Origin: an uncultured Muribaculaceae bacterium
GTDB taxonomy: Bacteria > Bacteroidota > Bacteroidia > Bacteroidales > Muribaculaceae
Reading direction: 5' to 3'
Assembly (NCBI GenBank): GCA_910589425.1
Contig: CAJUSZ010000028.1
Span: forward strand, 1-30,580
Length of the DNA stretch: 30,580 bases
Positions 30,578 to 30,580 of the stretch are shown piece by piece. A model generated the notes under the pieces. It saw nothing but the letters and a program-made list of their open reading frames with translations. It searched no databases and was not told where the DNA came from. Each line of letters starts with the position of its first letter. Position 1 is the stretch's first letter. The position numbers and the translations under genes are program-made.

Positions 30578-30580
30578 ATA

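Noticed and set aside
1..30580. Mobile elements, phage genes, defence systems or CRISPR arrays
   Set aside because: No transposase, integrase, nuclease or regularly spaced repeats were seen. Apart from the palindrome at 21436-21634 the window is ordinary chromosomal backbone.

Overview
The window looks like a chromosomal housekeeping stretch from a member of the Bacteroidales, most likely a Muribaculaceae-type gut organism. This is inference. It rests on Bacteroidetes-type promoters (a -33 TTTG/TTG, then 19-20 bases, then TAnnTTTG), weak Shine-Dalgarno sequences, class III fructose-bisphosphatase, a C69 dipeptidase, a DUF5723-like outer-membrane barrel and family-specific features of MetK, NusA and PdxA. 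I see no insertion sequence, phage, CRISPR array, rRNA or tRNA.

Left part (1-10,033, all genes on the minus strand). Reading in the direction of transcription there is metK behind a SAM-I-like riboswitch, a PpiD/SurA-like periplasmic folding factor with its own promoter, rlmN, pdxA, and then a tight four-gene unit. That unit encodes a nucleotidyltransferase, an ATP-grasp protein, a CDP-alcohol phosphatidyltransferase and a HAD hydrolase. It has the logic of a small pathway: activate a phospho-alcohol with a nucleotide, transfer it to an alcohol acceptor in the membrane, and tailor or dephosphorylate the product.

Centre (10,430-19,400). A plus-strand myo-inositol-1-phosphate synthase gene lies divergent to metK and is closed by a strong terminator. 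A minus-strand lipoprotein with YD-like motifs converges on it. Then come rimP-nusA-infB, with a terminator-like hairpin in the very short leader, followed by folK-nudC. The inositol-phosphate synthase and the CDP-alcohol cluster about 7 kb away together suggest inositol phospholipid synthesis, possibly through a CDP-inositol intermediate.

Right part (19,400-30,580). fbp (class III) and a C69 dipeptidase are on the minus strand, separated by a 199-base palindromic element that resembles a small non-autonomous mobile or structured repeat. dnaX is divergent from the dipeptidase, with back-to-back promoters. An acyl-CoA synthetase-like gene and a two-gene envelope operon (a large lipoprotein and a DUF5723-type beta-barrel) follow. 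The window ends in a promoter-like box fused to a perfect hairpin.

Most points of interest are regulatory RNA structures (metK, rimP, acyl-CoA synthetase leader, right edge) and the unassigned CDP-alcohol lipid cluster.
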